From Trichoplax sp. H2 (Eukaryota > Placozoa > Uniplacotomia > Trichoplacea): a DNA stretch of 64,000 bases. The stretch covers positions 946,799-1,010,798 of the forward strand of contig NOWV01000013.1 of NCBI GenBank assembly GCA_003344405.1, written 5' to 3'. Below the pieces are notes generated by a model. The model did no database searches. It saw only the letters and a list, made by a program, of their open reading frames with translations, and had not been told where the DNA came from. Positions 52,449 to 63,483 of the stretch are shown piece after piece. The position numbers were made by a program, and so were the translations under genes. The first letter of the stretch is position 1. Each line of letters starts with the position of its first letter.

Positions 52449-55173
52449 CTAGGAACTTGATGGGACGTCTATGGGTTCATTGCTACCTTTATACGCAAAT
52501 TCTAGTGATTTGCAAACAACTTGCATATCATTCTCGATGGTTTTTGCCCAATTCTCTACATCTCCAATTTCCTAGTGAAGTAAGCATAACATTATTAGCG
52601 ATGCTTCAATGGAGAAACCATCAGAATAATTGAAGATGGAGTCGATAATAGTAGCATATCCGCAGTTGTACTGTGTTTTCTTACACGAAACGGCAGTGTG
52701 TAATATAGGGGTATAATCGGACGAAAATTATGTAGATGGGTTTATACTAATAAGCCAGATATTAGGCAGTATTGATATACCGTGATAAAAGCAGTAGGCA
52801 GTTGAAAGGACGATATGCTGAATTCAATAAATATTGCAAATACGAGTACCTTTAAGGATTGATTAAAGCCATCCACCAGTCCCATCCATTGTGATGCAAC
52901 TTTACTGTACTCAGCTGTAAGCGATAAAAATATAATGTTCAAGATATTAATAATTCAGAGATTTCGCAGTTACGAAGTAGTTTATATAATATTTCTGAAC
53001 TGTAATTATTCCGTAAATATTGAAATAAAAGGTAATTTCAAGTCATAGTAGTAGCAGTAGCTGGCTTTGTATAAAAAAACTAGACTTGGAAAGGTGCAGC
53101 AGAAACAACTTACAGGAAAGGAACAATTTTACCTGTATGAATTTGTAACTGCTTCAATTCTTGATCCAGTTTCTTTTGATTTTGGTATGCTGTCGCAACA
53201 CTAATACATCAGGAAATAGTTAGATTCGAGATTTTAGTAATATTATAATTACTATATTTAAAATAAATTCAAAGTCTATGCTGCAAAAAAGTAAAGAAAG
53301 AGGATTCCAGATTGCTCATGGAGTAAGAAATAGCGCTAAATCATTATTAATTACACAAGAGAGAATATGCGTGTATACCCTGTATTCATTTTATCTACCA
53401 AGGCATTTCCAAAGGCTGCGCAAGATTCCATTGCTTCTTTTTTCAACTTTTCTGTAAATCGTAAAATAAGTATCTGTATCAATCAACTTTAACCAAATTG
53501 AGACAGGTCAGGGTTGTAGAAAATTGTATCCACTAGGGTTATAAAATCGTAACTGTACTAACTACTGTGGGTCCTTAGCAGACTATAGCATACTCGTATC
53601 GTGGTATTAGATTGAAATTTTTGTAACAGTTTGGAAAGATGTAAACGACGGCGTTCCATAGAAAGTGAATTTATTTTCGAGAGTTAAATCAAGTTCATTG
53701 GGATATGCAATTCCAGTTTACATCAGTTGTGATTTGATGAGTGCGGATAAGTCAAAATATATAGCGTAGTAATTAATTTAATTATTTATAAGAACATTTT
53801 CAGGTATCAAACGCAGTTAGACTTATCGATTTGCTGCAAATTCTCTAACAGACTGATGTAATCTGGCTAAGAATGGCGTAAACGTTATACATGCTGTGTA
53901 TTTGAATACTGAATGAACGATATTACAACTACTACGTACGCGTGTTCGAGTACTGTATACTGTACACAGCAAGCATACTAAGCGTGACTATTTTTAAGGT
54001 TGAAAACGTTCTTAGGAATAACTGTCATAAAAAATATATTTAACAGCAAATATATACTTGTATACAGTATAGTTTAAACAACTTCATTGAACTTTGAAAC
54101 TGTGCCATTATGGCAGGTAGATTGAATATATTATTAAAGAAGGTAATTGATTGATGCTTGTTCATCAGTTTACACGATAGCGTATTACTTAATCTCTTAC
54201 CTTGGTTTGCAATTGTAAAATTAGGAAATGACAGTTGGACTGCTAACTATTGTACTGCAGATATACAGTATATAACATAGGCAGTTTTAATGGCATATCA
54301 GCATATACTGTACTGTGCAGTTTGCTGTTGAGAAAACAGATAGGATGGGTACTAGGTGAATTGCAATCTGCCGATGTCAACGATGCTTATTAAATATTCG
54401 TAGAATGTTCATTGGTTAGCATTCTTGAGTTCGAATTGTACGATAAGATATCGTCGAAATATTCCACTATTTCAAAGTTTAGAAGATAATCTTCCCTTGT
54501 ACCTGACTGAACTATTCCTTAGTCGTGATATATTCTGTAGACTGTCTTTTTAGAAATGCATCAAGTCTTGGAGGTGTTTCCTGGAATTCACTATGTCATT
54601 TATGTTTTGAATTGTACGTACAAGTGTATTACTTTTTATTCGTTCGATTGTTTACCAGGCTAAAATGAATTCTTCCCATGTGCATCACTAAACTATTCTT
54701 TAGTTGTGATATATCTTATAGGCTGTCAATTCATTATTTTAGACATATTTGTAGCAAGAGGTATTTCATGGAATTGGATATCATCCTGCCATTTAATATT
54801 ATTTTTAATTCATTGTCATTATCCATACGAATACATCACTTTGTCCACTTACTACACGATATGATATTACTGATAGATTGAATTGATGAAATGATCCTTG
54901 AATTATTTTACTCTCTGAACGGAATGAACTGATGAAATGACAGGATTTACGGCTAGTACTCTGTTGTACGAAGGTTTATCCTAGAGAAAACTGCAGCCTG
55001 ATCTAGTTCAATTGGTTTTGCCTTTCTACTCAACATGCCAGTTCGATATTGCCCAAATTGAAGTTGTATCGTATTGGGATAACAATATATCAAATAGACA
55101 GTAGTAATGCACCTTGCTCTTCCTTTGCAGCAGCTTGTTTAGCTTGATGCTTGCGTACAATATTGGATAGCAT
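52449..55173 (-). CDS. BLOC1S1: BLOC-1 subunit 1 (GCN5L1)
   Basis: Small coiled-coil subunit shared by the BLOC-1 and BORC complexes, which act in biogenesis of lysosome-related organelles and lysosome positioning. Five exons join in phase: 55173-55113, 53451-53379, 53200-53133, 52914-52850, 52571-52449, giving 129 residues (human protein about 125). The N-terminus MLSNIVRKHQAKQ matches the family start. GVATAYQNQKKLDQELKQLQ (45-64), QWMGLVDGFNQSLKEIGDVE (76-95) and NWAKTIENDM (96-105) follow the vertebrate protein closely, and the chain ends shortly after the YKG motif. The protein is helical with heptad-like spacing. Intron 1 is about 1.66 kb and the others are 178-218 bp. All exons are under 125 bp, so ORF-based gene finding would miss this gene. 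Confidence 0.95.
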
Positions 55174-57588
55174 CTTCTCTTAATGGCCACCTCGTTGCTG
55201 TTGCAAAATGTTAGCGCTCGATTGCAATAGCCAAAATCAATAATGCGATGAGTACAGGAGTTGATTCTGATGGTATCAAACCGAGCTATAATGATCATCT
55301 GCTACTGCATACAGTATACTACCAGAGTGAGTACCAATACACTACAGTACTGTACACTGTACCGTTACCTTGCAACATTGACAATATGGATCAGTCCTTC
55401 CGAAGCACGGACGGACTACCTCAAAGAAAGTAAGAGAACAAACAGGGTCCGTCTTCGTTGAATCCCAAATTTTGTGGAGACCAACTATTTTTATTGATCA
55501 TCTCAAGTGAACAGTATGTCTGAAATGATCACTATATACTGCCCAGTGTCCACCATGGTCATGTAAAATAATTAGCTGCTTGCTTTCAGTGGTAGTACAC
55601 AGTATAGTAGAATGAGCAGGAAAATAAATGATCAAGCCCCTCTCTATTTGGAAGTGCATACTATTGATCGTCCCTCTCTCTCTTTCTAGTAGTGTAGTGA
55701 TGGTAGAACTCTACTGTAGAACTATAGAGATATCCAAAAAAAATAAAATACTGTATGAGTAGAACCCAATCGGCCACTGCTCTTCATACAGTGCTTCGCT
55801 TATTTGTTTACTTTACTGAGTCCAATACAGTACAGTGTTTCACTCATCAGTTTAGGGAATGTGGGTGTACCAAGACTCAGTATCGAAGAGAATTTGTATT
55901 CCAAAAGATATATAGATTCGAGGACAGATGAAGCTTTGAATTACAATACACTAGATCAGTCTAGATGTAGTCTTCTCTTTTTGGTTAAGCAGTTCTGTGA
56001 AATAAGAACTTAGAAAAGTCATAAACGCCATTCTCACTTTATCGTTACTAGGCTTTCCTCAATGCATAAGTACCCCTTTGTTTCCTGCATCTAGTAGTTT
56101 TGATAAGAAAGTGAGGGACATCTTTTATCTTCATTTACATATTCTATAAGGTGCCGCAAATTATAAATTACATTTGTTCTACTCGTATAAGTGATCCACT
56201 ACAACACCATGGATTACTAAATCATCCACTAAATCATCCATTGATTTAGTATAGTGCGTAATCGTGCACTGATCCCTTATCAATAATGTATTACTAGTAA
56301 TCCCTGATACCTACTAGGTAACTCACTCTAAATAATTTATTGGTACATTATTTATACAGTATACATTTCTATTTACGACTACACTGGAGATCTGGAAATG
56401 GAATGTAAAATGTTTAATCCAAATAATCAAGAAAAAAAAAAGAATAATAAAAATAAAAATTGTTGCACTGTCCAATTTTCAAACATTAAATGCATCATGC
56501 AATTTAAATTGTACAAGGAGCTATAAACAGTCATCGTATATGTAGCCAAATTTGAGCTACACAAATCGTCATAAGAGGCAGTTGCTTCAGGGACTGCTTG
56601 TAAAAACAAGATCTCAACGAATCAGTAAATTTCGTCCAGAATAAATAATTAATTCGTTTATTTATTTTTTTTCTACATAGACAATATACGTACTGTACTG
56701 TACATTACAGCATGTTATACAGTACTATATGAAACATGTTGATTTCTTGTTATGATGCTACTGATTACAGTACTTCACTTGTCGAGTACAGTGTATAGTA
56801 CGGTACACTGTAGCAGAAATGGACTGTACTGTACCGTACCGTAGTCTACAGTGTATAGTACTGTACACTGTACCACAAAGGCATTGCCCATACAGTACTG
56901 TACTGTATTGTACAGTACAGTACAGTACAGTACAGTACACTAGAGTACAGTACCATACCGTTGTCTACAGTGCGCAGTACTGTACACTGTACCACAAATA
57001 GCGTTGTTGATTCCCTAGTATACTGTAGTATAATGTTGAATGTTATGGCAAAATTGTTGAACATAAATAACTTAATGTTAAAAATCTCGATAAAGCTTCT
57101 AATTAATTATTTGAAAACTATTCATACAGTACTGTACAGTACTGTAGCAGGATTAGAATGCACCAAAACGATCACCACAGTCTTCAGTGTTCACTAGGCT
57201 CGCCTTGAGTATGGTACTGTACTGTACACTGTACTGTACTCGATCACTTAGTGGACCGTAATCAAATGACACGAACGAGGCCATCGGTGGACAGTCATTG
57301 TACGGTACTGTACCGTAAAATAAATATGCACCAGTAAGTTTTGCGACAACCAAGATTTTTTTCCATGACAAAAGAAAAACATTTGTAAAGACTTTTGGAC
57401 AAGCGATTTCTAAATTAACTACTATCAAATCAAGAAAAAGTGCAGACCACTGTGAGATATTGTAAGATGGCTATGGAAACGCATGTAGGATCCAATCCAT
57501 CCATTTATAAAGACTTTTGGACAAGCGATTTCTAAATTAACTACTATCAAATCAAGAAAAAGTGCAGACCACTGTGAGATATTGTAAG
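55174..57588. other. intergenic between divergent BLOC1S1 and RETREG
   Basis: This 2.4-kb spacer should contain both promoters. It has GTAC/CAGTA palindromes just upstream of BLOC1S1 (about 55298-55365), a dense cluster at 56.69-57.32 kb, the 122-bp duplication at 57380-57623, and a 9-bp inverted repeat (ACTAAATCA, tccat, TGATTTAGT) at 56228-56250. A possible plus-strand two-exon micro-ORF at 55386-55931 is discussed in the findings. Confidence 0.5.
56690..57320. repeat. GTAC/CAGTA palindromic repeat cluster
   Basis: Dense runs of the pentamers CAGTA and TACTG, which are reverse complements, produce overlapping palindromes such as gtactgtacagtac. The longest uninterrupted run lies near 56893-56940. 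Because the repeat is self-complementary, long frames appear on both strands here with Tyr/Cys/Thr/Val-rich translations. These are artefacts. The cluster ends about 270 bases upstream of the RETREG-like start codon. Confidence 0.9.
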
Positions 57589-57623
57589 ATGGCTATGGAA
57601 ACGCATGTAGGATCCAATCCATC
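57380..57623. repeat. 122-bp tandem duplication at RETREG 5' end
   Basis: Segment 57380-57501 is repeated directly at 57502-57623 with a single difference (g at 57385, a at 57507). The second unit contains the RETREG-like start codon (57589) and its first codons; the first unit carries the same ATG at 57467. Translation from that upstream ATG gives a 22-codon frame ending at 57535. The near-identity points to a recent event. Confidence 0.95.
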
Positions 57624-60600
57624 ATTACCCACCGATGATGAAAACGATCTTCAAGAAGCAGTAGAAGAGGAATGGATACGCTTGTCCAAGTATCTCCATC
57701 AATTTCAGCCTGAAATACAATACTTGCAAGACGTATTGACATGGAAAAATGCTCGCCATTCCATGGCTGTATTTCTCATCATTAACAGTGTTTTCCTATG
57801 GTAAATGCATGCTGTAATAGTAAATCCATTGATATGGACTCGTTGATATGTAGTGCTATTGCTTGATAGCATCAGGCTAGTTTACTCTATTGGATGTATT
57901 CTAAGCTACAAATTGATACGCCACGGATTCATGGCTTGTTTTGTTTAATCATTTTTATTTATCCTATGCCTATTGACTATTCCTGTTAGGTACAGTAATA
58001 CTATAGGACAACGAATTTTGATTATATCACTAACGACGACATCGCTTTCCCTTTCTTTGCCACAAATTGAACAGAAAATGACTAACCGAATGAATTTAGG
58101 TAGGATTGAATACAGGACGATGAAAGTTTTACACACCCTTGATAATTAGAATTTCTTACTTGTCTGTGCGGTTATGATATTGTAACTTACAATTTGAAAG
58201 AACATGAACAAGACTAAAGTACTTCTCAAGTGATGAGTGATACCATTACTTTATATGTATATTTATATATGCATAGATACTAGTTGTTTAATGAATTTTA
58301 CAGTATCGTCATGTATTAAAGCGAGCAGAAGATGCAATAATGTTACAAATAGCATTTTGTGATTCAAGATGCGATAGTTTGTTAGGAGTGTTAGCGTTTT
58401 CCACTGTGTTGACATTTACTGTCAACTGTACTACTCACAAAGTAGAAGTGTAGTTAAGTAGAATTCTGCAATGTCAGTGAGGTGGAATGAAACCCTTTTA
58501 ATTCACTGCTACACTCGTGCAAGAATAGTCCGTATAGAAAATGTTAATCACACCTTTTTCCTCCTTCCTAGGATGGAAAGAATTCTACAATCAGGTTTTA
58601 TCTCGGTAAGTTGTAATCTAAAAAATGCCTTACTTTTGTTGTGCTTTTTGCGTGTTCGTAACCAGAAATATTGTACAGATAACTAAATTATTCTGTTGAA
58701 CTGGGTGTTTATTTAATCTTGATGAATACATTATCTCTGATTACGTCACTCATCATAAGGCAATTTTAATCGTTGAACTTATCGAATGGCCGTCAAATAG
58801 AATTACTTTCTACAAATACTTATTTTTATTTACGTGTTAAAACTTCATCTCTTTAATCCTCGCAAATAATGCGTTCTAAAGAATGCCTTAAATAGAGCAT
58901 ATTTTTAATTACCAAAGATAACATTGTTAGTCCAGGATATTGTCGGTATTACACCCCATCTGAATGCCGGTTTTATTAAGATTGATACAATTGAACATTA
59001 ATGTGTCGTTGACTAATGCAAGGGTAGATCGTGATCTCGCTAATGAATCATTTCAGATTTCATTTACTATAGCAATTTGAATCTCTAAAAGTGATAGAAT
59101 CGGAAGTATCCCGACATCACCACATTTGAGTATTGTACAGTACTGTGCTATGCACACAAACGATTAAAATGTCCTTATATTAACTACCCGATAATTACTA
59201 GAGGTATTGAAATGTTGTCGCCTGCATATAAGAATAATTGAGTAGAACTTTTAGTCATTAAAAATTAATTTCTTTGTTCTGAATTTAATGCGTATTTCTT
59301 ATCCTGTAGACTTGAGACCGAAGAGCAGTTATTTAACATCGACAAAGTTAGTCAACTATCAATTCGTTACAAGGAAATTGTAGTTGCCTATGTCCGATCC
59401 AGAAATGTTCAACCATTACAGGTATTGTTACTACGTATAGGTATTTGAGCTTATGTAAACATGATGTTGTAGTGGAAACGTTAACTTATAGAAAAAACAA
59501 TATCCTGCTAATCATTCTATCTGATTGCCTTTTTGTCTCTTTCCTACCTAGTTTTGGAGTATCCTGATAGCCTCTACCTGCACGGTATACGCTTTACTTT
59601 ATCATATTACGAGAAAACTACTATTAGGCTATGTGCTTAGTAAGTTTTTCATACCAAGTTGAAACAATGCAATTGGAGACCGAAATTAAAGCATTGATTT
59701 ATTATTTTCTTTTGCTATGGCAGGTATAACACTATTTTTTACACCATATATCATCCACCATCAAGTATTGAAACGACTAGTTGATTTCTTACCTAAATTC
59801 ATAGATAGATATAGTAAGTTCTCAGGCCATCATGACAATCACATTTAATTTACTTAATTATAATAGCTTAGTAATTGCTTGTTCCTGGTTAACAATTTAG
59901 GCAAGCCTGACGCTAGTCAAGATGGTGATACGTCAATCTTTGCGGTAGATTCGAGTGCACTGTGCAAAGAAACAGATGATCAGGTTATGGCCAGTAGTCT
60001 TGTTTCAATTGGTGACTTTGAACCCTCAGGCCTAAATAGCGTCAATAAAGGTAATAACTGAAATATAGCAATTACCTATGAATCTACTAGAATTGTACTG
60101 AAGTGGCACAATCTTATTTCGGTATATTAATGGTATTATTTATTTCAGAATCTGATATTGAAGCGGAAAACGAAGAGATTTCAAACTCACAAATTGTAGA
60201 CAATCCACCAGTTGCACCCCAACTTTCGCAACAAAGTGATATTGGAAATCCAGATATCGATTCTTTACATGAGTTTTACCCAATTATAGATGCAAACGGC
60301 GATGATTCTAAAAGTGATTTACCTCGCGAAGACAGAGAGAGGCTAACAAAGGAAGCATTAGATCCTGAAACAGATTCATTATTAGATTTCTATCCACCCG
60401 GCTTGGACCGTGTAGATTCTGCCAAAGTGCATAGGCTAGAAACTCATAAAGAAGTTCCCGAAAATAGTCAAGATCATACTGAACAAGGTCAAATGGAAGA
60501 AAGTGACCACACTTCTGCTAATGATATAAATGATTACGTAATAGTGGAGCCTGTAGACGATCAAGAAATCTGCGATAGTTACCAACCAGCTATATCTCAA

Positions 60601-60876
60601 AATCTTTTTCCAATTACAACTACTGTAACTACAGCACAACCATCTAATGTATCTGTGGAACAGCTAGGCGTACGGGCTCATGAATCCAGTAATTCACCGT
60701 TATTAAATTCATCCTTTTCTACTTTTGAAAATGAGATTAGTAGTGTTTCTACTGCAAATCTTAGTGATATGACTGTATCAAATTATGGTAATAACAGTGA
60801 AAATGGCAGCACTCAAATTAGTACACGTAACGATGAATATGAAATTATTAAACATTCGGAAGTCAGTCAGGAATAA
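57589..60876 (+). CDS. RETREG/FAM134-like ER-phagy receptor
   Basis: Reticulon-homology ER membrane protein that links ER sheets to LC3/GABARAP for selective autophagy. Eight exons join in phase: 57589-57800, 57990-58099, 58572-58605, 59310-59421, 59552-59639, 59724-59813, 59901-60050, 60149-60876, giving 507 residues (human FAM134B has 497). Two hydrophobic hairpins are visible: FLIINSVFLW followed by ILIISLTTTSLSL, and FWSILIASTCTVYALLYH followed by LGYVLSITLFFTPYIIHH. Between them is a charged amphipathic stretch. The long C-terminal part is acidic and disordered, with repeated DSL..FYP motifs, and ends in a canonical LIR: DEYEII, with Tyr496 and Ile499, about ten residues from the stop. 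RETREG proteins keep the same motif near their C-terminus. Which paralogue it matches cannot be told, so no symbol is given. An upstream duplicated start creates a uORF. Confidence 0.9.
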
Positions 60877-61656
60877 TGTCTTGGGAGAGTTGGTTATAAG
60901 AAAGGTTACAGTAACCGTTACAAGAGGAATACTTTTAATATACTATCTTAATGCACGCGTTTATGTATATGTGCCACTGATGCATATTTTTAAAACCACT
61001 ATTATGTAATCCATGATACATTTATTATATTATTGATTGAGCATACTGTAGCTATAAAGATACTAATGCCCATTTTACATTGCAATTTATCATTTATGGC
61101 TTTGGCTTCCTAAAACGAATTATACTCATTATGGTACCGTGATCGTGAAATGTTTTTCATAAAGGTCCGGATGATTTCTACTCTGAAGCTACTTTATACG
61201 CGAAGTGATTTTGCTTAGATCATGTATGATATCAAAATTTGTAAATATGGTATAAATTCTCGGTCATTATTACTAGCAAACCCTAAAAACCTATATGGTG
61301 AATATAGCGTTTCTTAAACTGAATTGCCAAACCGAATGTAGCGCTGAAACTACTGTATTGCAAATAAAATAAATTTCATCATTGATGAACTTCATAGATT
61401 TACTACGTAGCTGATACTATCGTAATGATGGTGAGGTAAATACACTGGTATACATCGTTCCTACACATACAAAATGATACAATGCATATTAAAAGTCTAT
61501 CTAAAAGCTCCGTAGTAAAAGGAGAGGGTTAACAAGTCAATGAGAGATCAAAAAATTTCATTAATTTAAAGTCTTTTCGTAATTATTTCTTTATTAGTGT
61601 CTTGCAGTCATATATTCAAAAGCAAACAAATGTTTCCTGTTCGAAAAGGTATTGCT
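60877..61656. other. convergent intergenic region
   Basis: Spacer between the convergent RETREG-like gene and RPL37A, so it contains both 3' UTRs. AATAAA at 61363-61368 may end the RETREG-like transcript (487 bases past its stop). The reverse complement of tttatt at 61590-61595 gives AATAAA for RPL37A. Confidence 0.6.
61590..61595 (-). terminator. RPL37A poly(A) signal
   Basis: AATAAA on the minus strand, 61 bases past the RPL37A stop codon. The short 3' UTR is typical of ribosomal protein mRNAs. Confidence 0.65.
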
Positions 61657-63439
61657 CTAGATTTCTTGTAATCCTCGAAGACGACGAATGGTACTTCTTG
61701 CTGTTACAGCGGCAACGGTGCTACATTCAAGAAAGGAACAACTTTTAGAGAATATTTCTAAGCACACTTTTACTGCCTTGATATCACGTAGTAACCCAAA
61801 AAGAAATTTAAAAAGATACAACAATTTACAGTATAGTTCCTACCTTGGTACGTATGCACCACCAGCAACAGACTTATTACACTTTCGGCAATTCCAAATG
61901 CCAACATTACTTCGTGCTAATACGCACTATAAGTATGAGATACATTTGTATTACAAACAGCCAAATATAATGTATTCAATATATATTGGTCAAATGTAAT
62001 ATCACTAGGTGTAAAAAGTTGAGTTCATTAATTAAATAATCAAAGTTATGAAGCTTACCTTTCCACAAAAACTGCATGGATAGCGCTTATGTTGAGAAAT
62101 TTCAATTTTCTTTATCATTTTTCTTAATGAAGCACCGTAACGTGTGCCGTACTTTCCTACAACACCAACTTTTCGTGTACGCTTGGCCTATAGGAATTAC
62201 ACAAACATGTAACCATAAAAGAATAGGTTAATGTCTGTCTAACATACAGCACAGCATAGTACACATCCACACACATATCCATTTACGTAGGGCGCAGTAC
62301 ACTCGATGCACTCATTCTCAGCTTTAAATAACGCAAAGTTCTTGACAACGATTATCGTAACTATGGCCATCTAAAACTATTGCCAGCGATTATACGCGTA
62401 AACATCAGACATTGATAGTCATCCCTACAGAAGTAATTCGTACAATACTAATACGATTCTAATGTATCTGATGGAATACTGAATACTGTACGGCATAAAG
62501 CAAAAAAATTTGGATAGCTACACTACTGTGGTATACTACAGCATAACTACATAAAGAGTTATCTAAGCTGTAGCAACAGTTACAAAAGCGTTAGTGTGAT
62601 TATTGATTATTATAATTATAAAGTAATTGCCGTCGTCTAGGATTAAAGGGTTAATACTGCCGATATGATGTACAAATACTAATGGCATATATGCACAATA
62701 AAGTTCCTGAATTGACAGAACGATATACGATGAATGATATATGTATGAAGTTATTTCACCTCCAAAGTGTGATCACCAATATTCTAGTTAAAGTAACGGC
62801 AACAAGTAAGAGTCTAACAAGACTAGCATTTATTCCACTTAGGCTAAATCAGGGCGAAAATTTCTATCTACTGCATCAACATATCATGGGCAATATGTGA
62901 AATTGTCCATGATCCACATCACAAAGGATCTTTGATCTCTAGTAATCTTTCTGAAAGTTATATGGGGCATTTAATTATGCTCTAAACTAATCCTACTTCA
63001 TTTTTAAAATCCAATACATATCAGGAAAGGATATAACGTGAAGCTTTCTAGTATTACATCGATTGGAATCCGTATTACGTTCATCGTAGTCTATTCAACC
63101 TTTCTAAGCTCATTTGAATGTTCAGATAAATTGGAAATACATACAGATACATAGTTGATCAGCTTAGTTATAATATATTATCTTCCACGTAGTAAGTAAA
63201 ACTAGTTGGGTTAACACGAAGATAGTACAACCGGCCCGAGAACGGCATTGCAAATGGCGTCCGATAGCCAAGAGCAAAGAAGTCAAATTTTATCAGTCAA
63301 TTTCAATACTACACATTGATAATTTCAAAAAATAATTGCTAACTAAAAGTTTTAACATGTATGGTGCCTATTTTTAAAGGGTAAAATGGCTTCAATGGAT
63401 ACGGATGTCTACGATAGTGATGAGATTGCTACCTACCAT
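61657..63439 (-). CDS. RPL37A: 60S ribosomal protein L37a (eL43)
   Basis: Large-subunit ribosomal protein with a C4 zinc ribbon. Four coding segments join: 63439-63437 (the ATG alone), 62187-62059, 61926-61844, 61720-61657, giving 92 residues, the exact human length. The body begins [20 protein letters not shown], and the zinc ligands Cys39, Cys42, Cys57 and Cys60 sit at the human positions (CSFC and CRKC). VAGGAYV and [12 protein letters not shown] close the protein. Residues 45-51 (CVLARSN) differ from the usual basic KRRAV-type linker but do not affect the ligands. Human RPL37A, from memory, also has an intron right after the start codon, and the ATG exon here lies just below a pyrimidine tract that resembles a 5' TOP. 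The link across the 1.25-kb first intron is the least certain join. The body is certain. Confidence 0.93.
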
Positions 63440-63473
63440 TTTGACTTGGTTTATCTTACAAAGCCACCACGTT

Positions 63474-63483
63474 GAGAAGGAGG
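63474..63483 (-). promoter_or_regulatory. 5' TOP-like tract of RPL37A
   Basis: The minus strand reads CCTCCTTCTC, a terminal oligopyrimidine motif, ending about 34 bases upstream of the putative ATG exon (63439-63437). Vertebrate ribosomal protein mRNAs begin with such a tract, which makes their translation TOR-dependent. This placement predicts a transcription start near 63483 and a 5' UTR of about 44 bases. Confidence 0.6.

Noticed and set aside
56758-57064. Overlapping Tyr/Cys/Thr-rich ORFs on both strands
   Set aside because: They are translations of the self-complementary CAGTA/TACTG repeat and not genes.
61688-61999. 103-codon plus-strand ORF
   Set aside because: It is antisense to the last two exons of RPL37A, which explain the sequence fully.
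63257-63469. Plus-strand frames starting MASDSQEQ and [10 protein letters not shown]
   Set aside because: Both stop after 22-30 codons without donors. The second is antisense to the RPL37A leader and ATG exon.
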